64,000 nt of DNA from Woeseiaceae bacterium (GTDB taxonomy: Bacteria > Pseudomonadota > Gammaproteobacteria > Steroidobacterales > Woeseiaceae). Below, one piece after another: positions 1 to 9,445 of this stretch; within the stretch, counting starts at the first letter, position 1, and every line of letters begins with the position of its first letter. The notes beneath the pieces are model-generated. The model had not been told where the DNA came from, did not search any database, and saw nothing but the letters and a program-made list of their open reading frames with translations. The position numbers and the translations under genes are program-made. The stretch covers positions 1 through 64,000 of the forward strand of contig JAJFKP010000036.1 in the NCBI GenBank assembly GCA_021773135.1, read 5' to 3'.

Positions 1-1370
1 GGATTGCCGGCAAAAAAATCGCGATGTTTGTCGATAAATCGCCAATAGAGCCCGTCGACAATGTCGCACCAGTCACCTTTTGGATAATCACTCATTTTGC
101 GAAGATAGTTTGAACCACAGATGTAAGGTTTGGTTGCGAACAGTCCGCCGTCACTGAACAGCGCCATACCGTAAACATTAGGACCCATAACCCACTCCGA
201 TGAATCAACAAACATTTCCATGAACCAGCGATGGGCCGATTGCGGTCGAATTTCACACAGCGTCATCAGGTTGCCGAGCACCATTAGTCGCGGGATGTGG
301 TGTGCCCATCCCAGCTTTCGGACCGTGCTAATCGTATCGTCGAGCGGTGTGATACCGGTAGATCCGTCGTACCAGCTGTCCGTCAGCTCCCGATCATGCG
401 ACCAGAAGTTACTCGACTCCTGAGAATTACTATATTGCCTGTAGACACCACGAACGAACTCGCGCCAGCCGATGACCTGGCGAACGAATCCTTCGCGGCT
501 TTGCATGCACAGGTTCCTTCGGCCGTCAGTGGCTTTTCGAACAACTTCCTCCGGCGTCAGCAGACCCATATTCAGGTACGGGCTCAACAGACTGTGGAAA
601 ACCGTCTCCGACCGGGTGGTCATTGCATCTTCGAACGGACCAAACTGGTCCAGGCGTTCTTTAATGAACTCCTCAAGCCACTGCGTAACCTGAGCACGTG
701 TCGTCGGCCAGCGGAAATCCTCGGCCCGACCGGGATGATCCGGGAATTCGCGCTCGACTATGGCGATAACATCGACGACATGCCCGTCGGCCTGCGGCCA
801 TGAAATCTCCGGTGGCGACACATCTTTCGGCAAGCGCTTTCGATTCTCGGCATCAAAACTCCAGCGATCACCTTCAGGGTCACCATTATCGTCAACGAGG
901 ATCTTAAGCCGGCGGCGCTGCCACTTGTAAAAGTCCGCCATGCGCAGAGTTGACTTGCCGTCCGAGTAGTCCGCAAACGCTTCACGAGAACACATAAACA
1001 TCGGTGAGACCAGCTCGTTGCACGCCAGTTTACTGTCCGCCGCAAACCGCTTAAGGCGCTCCTCCATGGCTTTATCTTCAATTTCGAAAAACTGCAGCTC
1101 GGATGAGTCGGTATCTTCAATCGCATCTTTAAGCTTCTGCTCATAAGATCGGGAATCAGTTACATCTAACTCGGTGTAGTGAACCTCGTACGACGCCGAA
1201 CGCAGCTCGTCGGCATAGGCGCGCATGGCCGCAAGGAAAAGCACAATCTTTTGCTGGTGGTGTCTCTCATAGGTGCAAAGATCGAAGTCTTCTGCCATAA
1301 ATACCGGTGTCACGTCAGGCGGCGGCAGGTGCTGCAGTGGAAAAAGTTGATTGCCAAGAATTACAAGCAT
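1..1370 (-). CDS. Photolyase/cryptochrome-related flavoprotein (DPRP family), 3' end outside the window
   Basis: The 456 visible codons begin with MLVILGNQLFPLQHLPP, the usual start of deoxyribodipyrimidine photolyase-related proteins, and run open to the window edge. Family members are about 500 residues, so little is missing. The FAD-binding C-terminal half shows WAHHIPRLMVLGN near residue 350, HRWFMEMFVDSSEWV, and KPYICGSNYLRKMSDYPKG near 415. This family includes bacterial (6-4) photolyases and cryptochromes with a [4Fe-4S] cluster. The SDYCGGC-type segment that normally gives two cluster ligands reads SDYPKGD here, so the cluster may be absent or altered. Likely role: light-dependent DNA repair or light sensing with FAD. 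The start lies 9 bases after the DUF3429 stop, so the two genes are probably cotranscribed. Family is firm; substrate is not. Confidence 0.88.
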   Translation of the reverse strand, partial: MLVILGNQLFPLQHLPPPDVTPVFMAEDFDLCTYERHHQQKIVLFLAAMRAYADELRSASYEVHYTELDVTDSRSYEQKLKDAIEDTDSSELQFFEIEDKAMEERLKRFAADSKLACNELVSPMFMCSREAFADYSDGKSTLRMADFYKWQRRRLKILVDDNGDPEGDRWSFDAENRKRLPKDVSPPEISWPQADGHVVDVIAIVEREFPDHPGRAEDFRWPTTRAQVTQWLEEFIKERLDQFGPFEDAMTTRSETVFHSLLSPYLNMGLLTPEEVVRKATDGRRNLCMQSREGFVRQVIGWREFVRGVYRQYSNSQESSNFWSHDRELTDSWYDGSTGITPLDDTISTVRKLGWAHHIPRLMVLGNLMTLCEIRPQSAHRWFMEMFVDSSEWVMGPNVYGMALFSDGGLFATKPYICGSNYLRKMSDYPKGDWCDIVDGLYWRFIDKHRDFFAGN

Positions 1371-1379
1371 TGCTAGATC

Positions 1380-1814
1380 TCAGTGCAACGCAATTAAAGT
1401 GAGCGCGATCGCAGCGACTGCTGTCGCGAGGAATCGTGCCTTAAAGTAGGCGGCAGAAATTACTGCGGCCTTTTGCAGGTGCCAATCGATCAGCAGCAGA
1501 GTAAGCAGAACTACGATCTGAATGACCAGCGACCAGACGAGGCTGCCGGCCGCAAAAGTGAACCAGCTGACGAGGAACAGGATATTGCTGCCCACCATAA
1601 GATTGAACGGAAGCGGCTCCTGACGGTATAGATAGGTCGCCCAGTGTATTCCCGCCAGGAAACAAATTATCGCGAGGCCATAGCTCGTTGCCAGATGATC
1701 CAGAGGGCCGAACGGCCTGATCGAAACGACGCCGAACAGGGGCAGCAAAGCACAGGCCAGAAACGGCAAAGCCCCGGCCACCGAAAGTGATGTGAATAGT
1801 GATTTATCCTGCAT
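1380..1814 (-). CDS. DUF3429 family inner-membrane protein
   Basis: This 144-residue protein has four or five hydrophobic segments covering nearly its whole length. It carries the DUF3429-like stretch YGLAIICFLAGIHWATYL, where a glycine-histidine-tryptophan patch sits in a membrane helix. The function of the family is unknown. It lies directly upstream of the photolyase-related gene on the same strand with a 9-base gap, so an operon is likely. That pairing hints at a light or stress-response setting, but this is inference from position only. No catalytic motif is visible. Confidence 0.8.
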   Translation of the reverse strand: MQDKSLFTSLSVAGALPFLACALLPLFGVVSIRPFGPLDHLATSYGLAIICFLAGIHWATYLYRQEPLPFNLMVGSNILFLVSWFTFAAGSLVWSLVIQIVVLLTLLLIDWHLQKAAVISAAYFKARFLATAVAAIALTLIALH

Positions 1815-1922
1815 CCGATGAAGCTTAACGTCTCGCGAACACCGACTAACAGACGGATACCACTTGTTACAGTTTTATCGACGGCGGTCGACGCGAGTTT
1901 CGATGCCGGCGTGCGCAAATAG

Positions 1923-2141
1923 TCACGGCTCCTGTAACAGATCTGGCCGGTCAGGTTCGAGTAGCGGCTTTCTGATCGGCATCCTGGTATCTGTCGTCAC
2001 CGACGCACCTGCGGGATCAACATCCGAATTCCCGTTGATAAATAATGCAAGCACTGCGATCAATGTGGCAGCCAGCGCGAAAATAATCCTTCCTCGCGGA
2101 GTTGTTGCACGTTGCAATGTCACTTTCACAATTGAGGACAT
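1923..2141 (-). CDS. Possible small single-pass membrane protein
   Basis: This 72-codon frame starts with a short basic head (VKVTLQRATTPRGR), then one hydrophobic helix (IIFALAATLIAVLALFI), then a polar, proline-rich tail. That is the layout of a small bitopic protein with its C-terminus in the periplasm. I recognise no family. It is on the same strand as the DUF3429 gene, 108 bases upstream of it, and could lead that operon. There is no clear Shine-Dalgarno site before the ATG, and the frame is short enough to be chance. The clean membrane-helix pattern is the main support. Confidence 0.4.
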   Translation of the reverse strand: MSSIVKVTLQRATTPRGRIIFALAATLIAVLALFINGNSDVDPAGASVTTDTRMPIRKPLLEPDRPDLLQEP

Positions 2142-2343
2142 CCAACAATCTTACGCCAAATTAGCGCGACCTCGTAGCCACACCTGATACCGCTAATTAA
2201 CTGACTTTCGAAAAACCCGGCAAGGCACGCCGTCGCAAATTCAGGGCACCACATCTGCCTAGGTAGTTGTACGAATATTGTGCCCATCCGGGCGGCCGTA
2301 AAGTACCGTCCCTTAGCTAAAATTGAAGAGACAAACTGAAACT

Positions 2344-3183
2344 ATGAGCACTCAAAAAAGCCGCATCCTGGCGGTGATTGATCCAACACGAACTGAACAG
2401 TGGGCGCTAAAACAAGCACTCGCGATCGCGAGCGGACGCGACGACCTGGATGTTCTGGCCTTCCTGTGCGCGCACTCGAATGCGAAATGCGACGATCCGG
2501 ATCAGCTGCAGGCCGCGGAGCTGCAGAGGCAACAATTGTGGCTTGACACCATGCTCGCCGAATATGCGGACAGCGGTGTGATCACCGAGGGTCGGGTTGA
2601 GTGGAACGACGACTGGCGCGAAGCGATCTGCGTCGCTGGCGCCGCTGACGACATTGTGCTGGTGACAAAACGAGCGAGCGGCCGGCAAAATTCACTGGCC
2701 AGCTCGGATCGCAAGCTGATCCGCAAACTGGGGCGTGCATTGCTGCTGGTCAAGCATGAACCCAAGACTGAAGTGGGAAAGATTCTCATTGCAGTAGATT
2801 TCAATGCCGAGGACGAGAGCCATAAAGCGCTGAATCAGGCCATCATGTCGCTCGGCAAGCGCATGCGCGGCACGGTTAAGGATACGGAACTGCATGTCAT
2901 CAGCGCGTATCCGTCCTCGGACAGCTTTGTCCATCCGCCCGATGTCGCTAAAGCACTCGAAATCGATCGTTCGCATGCTCATGTTCGGCGCGGCTCGGCG
3001 GCAGATATCATTCCCGAGGTAGCCAAAGAACTCGGGGCAGATCTCGTGATTGTGGGTAATGTCGGGCGCGGCGGACTGTCGGGCATCACCATCGGTAACA
3101 CAGCCGAAAAAATTCTCAGTGATATTGCGGCCGACGTGCTGGTGATTGTGCGTGAGGAAGTGAAGGCTGACGCTGCGGCATAG
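2344..3183 (+). CDS. Tandem universal stress protein (UspE-like)
   Basis: The 279-residue product has two Usp domains. The first begins with RILAVIDPTRTEQWALKQAL and the second with KILIAVDFNAEDESHKAL near residue 150. The second ends in the nucleotide-loop pattern GNVGRGGLSGITIGNTAEK, matching the G-x2-G-x9-G form of ATP-binding Usp proteins, with GNT as in UspE. E. coli UspE is about 316 residues, so this is a slightly short member. Such proteins are cytosolic stress-survival factors. I take the ATG at 2344; a TTG seven codons upstream is in frame but has no better ribosome site. The gene stands alone and converges with the LuxR-type regulator. Confidence 0.88.
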   Translation: MSTQKSRILAVIDPTRTEQWALKQALAIASGRDDLDVLAFLCAHSNAKCDDPDQLQAAELQRQQLWLDTMLAEYADSGVITEGRVEWNDDWREAICVAGAADDIVLVTKRASGRQNSLASSDRKLIRKLGRALLLVKHEPKTEVGKILIAVDFNAEDESHKALNQAIMSLGKRMRGTVKDTELHVISAYPSSDSFVHPPDVAKALEIDRSHAHVRRGSAADIIPEVAKELGADLVIVGNVGRGGLSGITIGNTAEKILSDIAADVLVIVREEVKADAAA

Positions 3184-3217
3184 ATAACCGCGGCAAGTCC
3201 GGGAACTGCAGGAGGGG

Positions 3218-3238
3218 CCGCCGGCTATACGCTGGCGG
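3218..3238. terminator. Hairpin between convergent genes
   Basis: An 8-bp stem (CCGCCGGC pairing with GCTGGCGG, one G-T wobble) closes a five-base loop between the stops of the stress protein and the regulator. There is no true T tract on either side, so it may end transcription only weakly. Confidence 0.35.
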
Positions 3239-3249
3239 GCGCTCCCGTT

Positions 3250-3789
3250 CTATCTTTCGTTTTGGATGCGCCCAGAAACCGGTTGATCAGTCCGCGGCAG
3301 CAGAAGGTCTTCGAGAAAGAACGCAGACAGTGAAGACCTGCCCGACAAAGACGACTTTCGATAAAGTGCCCGGGATTGTTCGCGAACCGTGCGCTCACTG
3401 GTTTTGCGTAGATCTGCAATTTCTTTGTGGCTAAGTCCTTTTAACAACAACAGACCGATGTCAGCTTCAGCCGTGGTGAGGTTCCAGCGCTCGAACTGGC
3501 GCTCAATCGCCATGCCAAGACCCTCAATTATCTCGCGGCTCTCAGTCTTCCATTGCTCGGCCTCAACCAGCGCAACTTCCAGATCTGCTCGAGTCTGGTC
3601 GAGTTGCAGCCACATCAGGACCATGCCGCATACGGCTACAAAGAATATCAGGGACTCGAACAGCAAATGCCACAGACCGACACCCTCGCCGTAATCGACG
3701 TACAGGTCCCAGCCGATCAGTACAACGACCGTGGCGAACATAGCAACTGCCGCTCTTGTTACGCGATTCCTACGTACGTCATACGACAT
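3250..3789 (-). CDS. Membrane-anchored LuxR-type regulator
   Basis: The 179-residue protein has two transmembrane helices (about residues 13-32 and 40-62). A charged, coiled-coil-like linker follows (QTRADLEVALVEAEQWKTES). The C-terminal GerE/LuxR helix-turn-helix spans about residues 103-160, with LTTAEADIGLLLLKGLSHK as the family start and KEIADLRKTSERTVREQ as the recognition helix region. There is no receiver or autoinducer domain. Proteins of this design are widespread but mostly uncharacterised; the membrane part may sense the envelope. Its target is unknown. The divergently transcribed efflux operon starts about 200 bases away and is one candidate. Confidence 0.85.
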   Translation of the reverse strand: MSYDVRRNRVTRAAVAMFATVVVLIGWDLYVDYGEGVGLWHLLFESLIFFVAVCGMVLMWLQLDQTRADLEVALVEAEQWKTESREIIEGLGMAIERQFERWNLTTAEADIGLLLLKGLSHKEIADLRKTSERTVREQSRALYRKSSLSGRSSLSAFFLEDLLLPRTDQPVSGRIQNER

Positions 3790-3986
3790 ATACGGGCATC
3801 TCCCCGGAATAAAGCACGGTATAGGTCAATTGGCGGATTGTATCAGGAACTCTTCAAATTAAGATTGGGCAGGAATCGAGGTGATTCGGGATGTTCTGTG
3901 GGTAGTGTGAATAAGGATATGTTCAGATTATTTTTGCGGCCAAGATTGACCGCGGGTTTTCTCCATCAACGGCCGGATAAAACCTT

Positions 3987-5261
3987 GTGACCGTTCGATT
4001 GGCGGCAACGCTGGCGAAAGCCAGTGGTATGGCCATTGTTGGCATGCTTCTGATTACCTGCTTGGCTGTATCTGCAGCAGAGGCGCCCGCCCACCAGCAC
4101 GCCGCACTGCCGGTCGACGAGACATTCACACTGACCGAAGCGTTGGACGCCGCGTTCGATGCATACCCTGCGGCACTGGAGCTGACAGCCCGCTCCGCGC
4201 AGGCGGAGGCCTGGACCGAACGCGGGCAGAGCTGGCTTGCCGGCCGCCCTTCAGCGACGCTGCGTTACCAGACAGATCGTTGGGATTCGGACAAGAACCT
4301 CACCGAATATGAAGCAGGTGTCCTTCTGCCCCTTTGGAGCTGGGGCGGCAGAAGCGCTGTAAGACAGCTGGGAGACGCCTTGTCAGTTGAATCGAGCGCG
4401 GCAGACTCTGCGTTGCGCTGGGAAGTTGCGGGTCTCGTAAGAAGCGCTTTATGGACTATAGCGCTGGCCGAAAGTGACCATGAACTTGCGCAGCAGGTAG
4501 TGGATATGGCTGCGAGCCTCACCGCATCGGTGGAGAGGCGCCACGAACTTGGCGATGTGGCACTGGGCGACGTACTCCTCGCCCAGTCTGCACATCTGGA
4601 CGCCCAGACCAACCTGATCGAGGCGGCGGCAATGGTGCTGGACGCCGAGCGGGCATATCGTTCATTAACCGGCCTGGATCGGCGACCACCGTTTCGCGGT
4701 GAAGTGCTCAGCAAGAGCGAGGACATCGCGCCGGAGCACCCGGCACTGGTATTCGCGAATGCGGAGGTCACGCGGGCCGAAGCAGGGCTTGCTGTCGCAG
4801 AACAATCTGCCAAATCCGGAACGAGCCTGATGATTGGACCACGACGCGAACGGCCCGCATTTGGCGATGCATATGATGACAGCATCGGCGTCACCGTCAG
4901 TATCCCGTTCGGCGGCGCGTCCCACCGGCGCGTCCAAACCAGCGCAGCGGCGCGCGCAGCCGCAGTCGTCAGGGCCAACCGCGGAGCGAAGATTCGCGCA
5001 CTAACGCTTGCTATGCATGAGGCTGCGCATGGCCTGGATGTCGCTCATCAGAACCTTGCGGCCTCTTCTGCAAGACTCAAACTGGCCGAAAGCCACCTGG
5101 TTATGGCGGAGAGTGCTTATGAAAAGGGCGAACTTGAATTGATCGACTTACTAAAGGTGCAGACGAATGCAATTACCGCAACCCGTCAGGTCACGCGCCT
5201 GCAAATTGACGAGAAACGGCAAACCGCCTTTTACAACCAGGCCGTAGGAAAACTTCCATGA
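3987..5261 (+). CDS. TolC-family outer-membrane efflux protein
   Basis: This 424-residue protein is the outer-membrane channel of a tripartite efflux system. It has an N-terminal signal peptide ending near VSAAEA, and long alanine-rich helices with two outer-membrane efflux repeats. ESHLVMAESAYEKGELELI, followed by a LLKVQTNAITATRQ-like segment, is typical of the second repeat in CusC/CzcC-type proteins. I take the GTG at 3987 because it gives a basic signal-peptide head; an ATG at 4029 would leave the hydrophobic core without one. The stop overlaps the next start (ATGA), so the genes are translationally coupled. A histidine pair in AHQHAALP just after the signal peptide could bind metal. Confidence 0.88.
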   Translation: MTVRLAATLAKASGMAIVGMLLITCLAVSAAEAPAHQHAALPVDETFTLTEALDAAFDAYPAALELTARSAQAEAWTERGQSWLAGRPSATLRYQTDRWDSDKNLTEYEAGVLLPLWSWGGRSAVRQLGDALSVESSAADSALRWEVAGLVRSALWTIALAESDHELAQQVVDMAASLTASVERRHELGDVALGDVLLAQSAHLDAQTNLIEAAAMVLDAERAYRSLTGLDRRPPFRGEVLSKSEDIAPEHPALVFANAEVTRAEAGLAVAEQSAKSGTSLMIGPRRERPAFGDAYDDSIGVTVSIPFGGASHRRVQTSAAARAAAVVRANRGAKIRALTLAMHEAAHGLDVAHQNLAASSARLKLAESHLVMAESAYEKGELELIDLLKVQTNAITATRQVTRLQIDEKRQTAFYNQAVGKLP

Positions 5262-6376
5262 CCTATAAAAGCCTTTCCCTGGCGTCCTTGCTGGTGGCTA
5301 TTGTCTGGCAGACCTCCAGCGCCGAGGAAATCACAATCTCGCCGAATGAAATTACGAATCTTGGCATCGAGGTCGCCACGCCAACGCGGGCAAGCGAGGT
5401 CGCTGTACTCGAGGCCACGGCACGTGTGGTCATACCACCGATGGCCGATGCAATAGTGAGCGCACCGCAGGCAGGGCTGCTGGCCGGCCTTCACGTGTCA
5501 GTCGGTGACGAGGTTGCTCAGGGCCAGGTCATTGCCAGGTTACAAAGTTCTGAGTTTCTGTCGCTGCAACGCGAGTTCCTGGATGCGTTGAATACGAATC
5601 TCCTGACCAGGAATGAATACGAACGTGACCAGCAGCTGTTCGATGAGGGCATTATTTCCAACCGTCGGCTTCAGGAGACAACTACCCGGTCCAGGATCGC
5701 GGCAACCAGCCTCAACGAACATCGACAGTTGCTGCAGATCGCCGGTTTGTCAGAAGGTGATATTAGGCTGCTGGAAACCGAACAAAAACTAATTCAGGTG
5801 CTTGATATTCGTGCGCCCCTTGACAGTGTCATTCTGGACCGAATGGCGAGTGTCGGGGAGAGGCTTGATGCAATGGCACCTATATACCGGCTCGCCGATT
5901 TATCCTCGCTGTCGCTTGAGATAAATGTCCAGCAGGAAAACCTCGCCGCGGTTCAGCCCGGCATGAGCGTGGCCGTTGCGGATTCCCCGGTTGAGTATCC
6001 GGCACAGGTCACAACGATTGGCCGGTCTATTGACCCTGCGACTCAGTCGGTCATGGTCCGGGCGCTGTTGGGGGACGCAGACCACGGTCTGAAGCCGGGC
6101 CAGTTCGTATCTGCGCGCATCGTATCCGAACGCGGCATCGCGCCGACAGAATCGATTTGGCTGGTCCCTGCTGTTGCCGTAACCCGAAGCGGCGAGAGTT
6201 ACTTTGTATTTGTTCGGACAGCGAACGGATTCGATGTTCGGGAGGTACAAGTTGTCGGAGCCGCCGCAGGCAGTCTCTATCTCGTACTGGACATCGGTGC
6301 AGACGGACAGCTGGCCGTTAGTGGTGTCTCGGCCCTTAAAGCACTCTGGTCTGCAGAAACTGAATCAGAGTCCTGA
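5258..6376 (+). CDS. Periplasmic adaptor of a heavy-metal RND efflux system
   Basis: This 372-residue membrane-fusion protein has a signal peptide (LLVAIVWQTSSAEE). The lipoyl-like segment VSVGDEVAQGQVIARL lies near residue 85 and is followed by a helical hairpin (residues about 100-165). A beta-barrel domain and LKPGQFVSARI in the membrane-proximal part complete the CusB/CzcB pattern. It links the RND pump to the outer-membrane channel. I see no extra N-terminal metal-binding extension of the CzcB type. It overlaps the channel gene by four bases and ends on the first base of the pump's ATG, so all three genes form one operon. Confidence 0.9.
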   Translation: MTYKSLSLASLLVAIVWQTSSAEEITISPNEITNLGIEVATPTRASEVAVLEATARVVIPPMADAIVSAPQAGLLAGLHVSVGDEVAQGQVIARLQSSEFLSLQREFLDALNTNLLTRNEYERDQQLFDEGIISNRRLQETTTRSRIAATSLNEHRQLLQIAGLSEGDIRLLETEQKLIQVLDIRAPLDSVILDRMASVGERLDAMAPIYRLADLSSLSLEINVQQENLAAVQPGMSVAVADSPVEYPAQVTTIGRSIDPATQSVMVRALLGDADHGLKPGQFVSARIVSERGIAPTESIWLVPAVAVTRSGESYFVFVRTANGFDVREVQVVGAAAGSLYLVLDIGADGQLAVSGVSALKALWSAETESES

Positions 6377-9300
6377 TGTCGCCGCTAATTCAATTCGCCC
6401 TGACCCAGAGGATGTTGCTTGTTCTGATGACCGTGGTGCTTGCCGTTTTCGGGTACTACGCGTTTACGCAATTACCGATCGATGCATTTCCGGACGTATC
6501 ACCAACACAGGTTAAAGTCATCGTTAAAGCGCCGGGCATGACACCGGAAGAAGTCGAGAACCAGATTACGGCACCGATCGAGCTAGAGCTGCTTGGAATT
6601 CCCCGGCAGGTCATGCTGCGCTCCGTGGCAAAGTACGCACTGTCAGACATTACCGTCGACTTTGCGGAAGGAACAGACATCTACTGGGCACGGCAACAGG
6701 TGGCGGAGCGGCTTAGTGCGGTGTGGGACAGTCTTCCATCTGACATCGAGGGCGGCATTGCCCCCATGACCACGCCGCTGGGTGAAATGTTCATGTTTAC
6801 GGTGGAGGGTGATTTAAGCCTGAAGGAGCGCCGCACCGTACTTGACTGGATAATTCGACCGGCTTTGCGAACGGTACCCGGTGTTGCCGATGTCAATTCC
6901 CTGGGTGGATACGTACGCAGCTTCGAAGTCACGCCTGATGCCGTCCGCATGGCGGCTCGCGGTGTCGATCCGCTGCTGCTTGGCGACGCACTGGCCGCGA
7001 ACAATCGCAACGACGGCGCCGGCAGAATGAATGCAGGCGAAGAAACACTGCTGGTTCGATCAGCGGGCCGGATCCAGACGCTTGCCGATGTTCGCGCCAT
7101 TGTCGTCAAGGTCGACAATGGCGTGCCTATCAGGGTTAGTGATGTCGCAACGGTCGATTTCGGCGCAATGACTCGCTATGGCGCGGTCAGTCAAAATGGC
7201 GTCGGCGAGGCCGTGCAGGGCCTGGTGCTTGGACTTCGCGGCGCAAATGCGCGCGACGTCGTTGAAGGAGTGAAGCAAAAACTCGATGACATCGAGAGTG
7301 CACTGCCCGACGGTGTTTCGGTGGACATTTTCTATGATCGTGGAGAGCTGGTCGAACGGGCGGTAGGCACAGTCGCTAAAGCGCTTGCCGAGGCGACTGT
7401 CCTGGTGGTCATCCTGCTAGTGCTTTTCCTGGGCGATCTGCGAGCAGCATTATCGGTTGCGTTAGTTCTGCCGTTGGCGGCTTTGGCAACCTTCATCCTG
7501 ATGCGCCAGTTTGGCATGTCCGCAAACCTGATGAGCCTTGGCGGTCTGGCTATAGCCATCGGTATGCTGGTTGACGCTGCCGTTGTCGTGGTTGAGAACA
7601 TATCGACCCATCTCGGCAAATGGCAAAAGGAGCAGCGCCTGCCGCGCCTGCACGTTATTTACCGTGCCGTACGTGAGGTGTCTGTTCCCGTCGCGTCCGG
7701 TATTGGCATCATAATCATCGTTTTCCTGCCGCTCCTGACGCTGCAGGGTCTGGAAGGAAAACTGTTTACTCCGGTCGCGCTGACTATCGTGTTCGCGTTG
7801 GCCAGCTCACTATTGCTGTCCCTAACAGTCGTGCCCGTGATTACGTCATACCTCGTGACGCATGCATCCCATACGGAACCCTGGCTGCCACGAAAAATCG
7901 CGGCGATCTACGCACCGTCGCTGCGCTGGTGCCTGGCGCACACGAAGTGGGTCACCGTCGGCGCGATCGTAAGCCTGATACTGACCGGGGTCGTCTACCT
8001 TATGATTGGCAAGAGCTTCATGCCGACAATGGACGAGGGAGACATTATCGTCCAGCTCGAGAAACTACCTTCGATCACGCTCGATAAATCAGTCGATTTT
8101 GATTTGCGCGTCGAAAGGGCGATTCTCGAGAGAGTCCCGGAGGTCGAGCGACTCGTCGCGCGCGTCGGCTCTGACGAGATCGGAATGGATCCCATGGGCT
8201 TGAATGAAAGCGACATTTTCATGGTGCTGCGGCCCAAATCCGAATGGAGAATGCGCACCAAGAACGAATTGATCGAGGCGATTCGAGTCGTTCTTGAGGA
8301 GTTTCCTGGTGTGGCATACGGGTTTACGCAACCCATCGAAATGCGCGTTTCCGAAATGCTGACCGGTGTGCGAGGAGATGTTGCTGTCAAGCTATTCGGG
8401 CCGGATCTTGCCGTACTTGGCGAGTATGCCGGCGAGATTGCAAGCCTTCTCAGGGGAGTTGACGGCAGTGAAGACGTATTCGCCAGCCAGAATGAGGGCG
8501 TTCAGTACTTCGAGCTCGACATACAACGACTCGACGCGGGCAGGCTGGGGCTGGATGTCGTAAGTCTGCAGAGGATGTTGCGCGCACAGCTGGAAGGGCT
8601 GCCACTGGGTATTGTGCAGGAGGGCGCTCGCCGAACCCCGCTTGTTATGCGCGCAGACGTTAACGCCGCTGGGTCACCTGTCACCTTTTCGGCGCTCCCG
8701 ATCGCACTCCGGGATGGCAGCACCGTACCACTCAGCAGCCTGGCAAACATCGACAGGGTTGAGGGGGTTGTCGGGGTCGGCCGCGAGCGTGGGCAACGAT
8801 TTACAGTCGTTCGGACCAACGTAACGGGCCGAGATCTCGTCGGCTTCGTAGAGGAGGCAAGTGCAGCCGTGGCGTCGCAGATTGACTTCCCGGCGGGTTA
8901 CTACGTCGAATGGGGTGGTTCAATTCGAAAACCAGCAGCGCGCTGCGTCCCGGCTGGCAGTCGTTGTGCCGGCTGCTATCGGACTTATCTTTCTGTTGCT
9001 CTTCTCAACCTTTAGATCGGTTCGTCAGGCCCTGCTTGTACTAACCAACATTCCGTTCGCGCTCATTGGCGGCGTCTTTGCCCTGTGGTTAACGGGAGAG
9101 TATTTGTCAGTGCCGGCATCTGTCGGTTTTATCGCACTACTGGGTATAGCCGTCCTGAACGGAATTGTCATGGTTTCTTACTTCAATCAGCTGCGCGCGC
9201 GCGGTTTGCCTATTGCCGAGGTGGTCGTCGAAGGCGCACGGCGTCGGCTGCGCCCGGTCCTGATGACCGCCAGTATCGCTGCATTCGGCCTGGTGCCACT

Positions 9301-9445
9301 ATTATTTGCGTCAGGCCCCGGGTCGGAGATCCAACGTCCGCTTGCCATCGTGGTCATTGGCGGACTCATGTCGGCGACATTGCTAACGCTGTATATCCTG
9401 CCGATTCTTTACCGTCGATTTGAAACCGGAGAGGGTGCGGCATGA
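6376..9445 (+). pseudogene. CzcA/CusA-family RND efflux pump, interrupted by a one-base frameshift
   Basis: Read across the shift this would be about 1,020 residues, the normal length of a heavy-metal RND pump. The first frame (to 9015) carries FPDVSPTQVKVIVKAPGMTP, the helix-4 signature AIGMLVDAAVVVVEN with a membrane Asp near residue 400, and DPMGLNESD. It loses homology after EWGG. The family sequence resumes in the next frame with QFENQQRAASRL and continues to the end. One extra T at 8919-8920 explains this. The helix-4 motif with Ala-Ala after Asp resembles CusA-like monovalent-metal pumps more than CzcA, but I would not fix the substrate. The gene is either recently inactivated or carries a sequencing error; codon use on both sides looks intact. 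Confidence 0.85.
8917..8923 (+). other. Frameshift site in the RND pump gene
   Basis: The bases read GGT T CAA. Dropping one T restores the conserved family run WGGQFENQQRA. Without the correction, translation ends at 9015 after about 30 foreign residues. Confidence 0.8.

Noticed and set aside
758-1144. 128-codon frame
   Set aside because: It is a shadow of the photolyase-related gene in another frame; the true frame shows the family motifs.
4265-4978. 237-codon minus-strand frame
   Set aside because: It is antisense to the TolC-type gene, has Ser/Ala/Arg-rich shadow composition and no motif.
8911-8930. Programmed frameshifting in the pump
   Set aside because: No slippery heptamer, stop-codon pause or downstream structure is evident; an indel explains it better.
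8861-9445. C-terminal pump frame as a separate gene starting at 8861
   Set aside because: Homology begins only at about 8921; the first 20 residues are unrelated, so it is the tail of the broken pump, not an independent gene.
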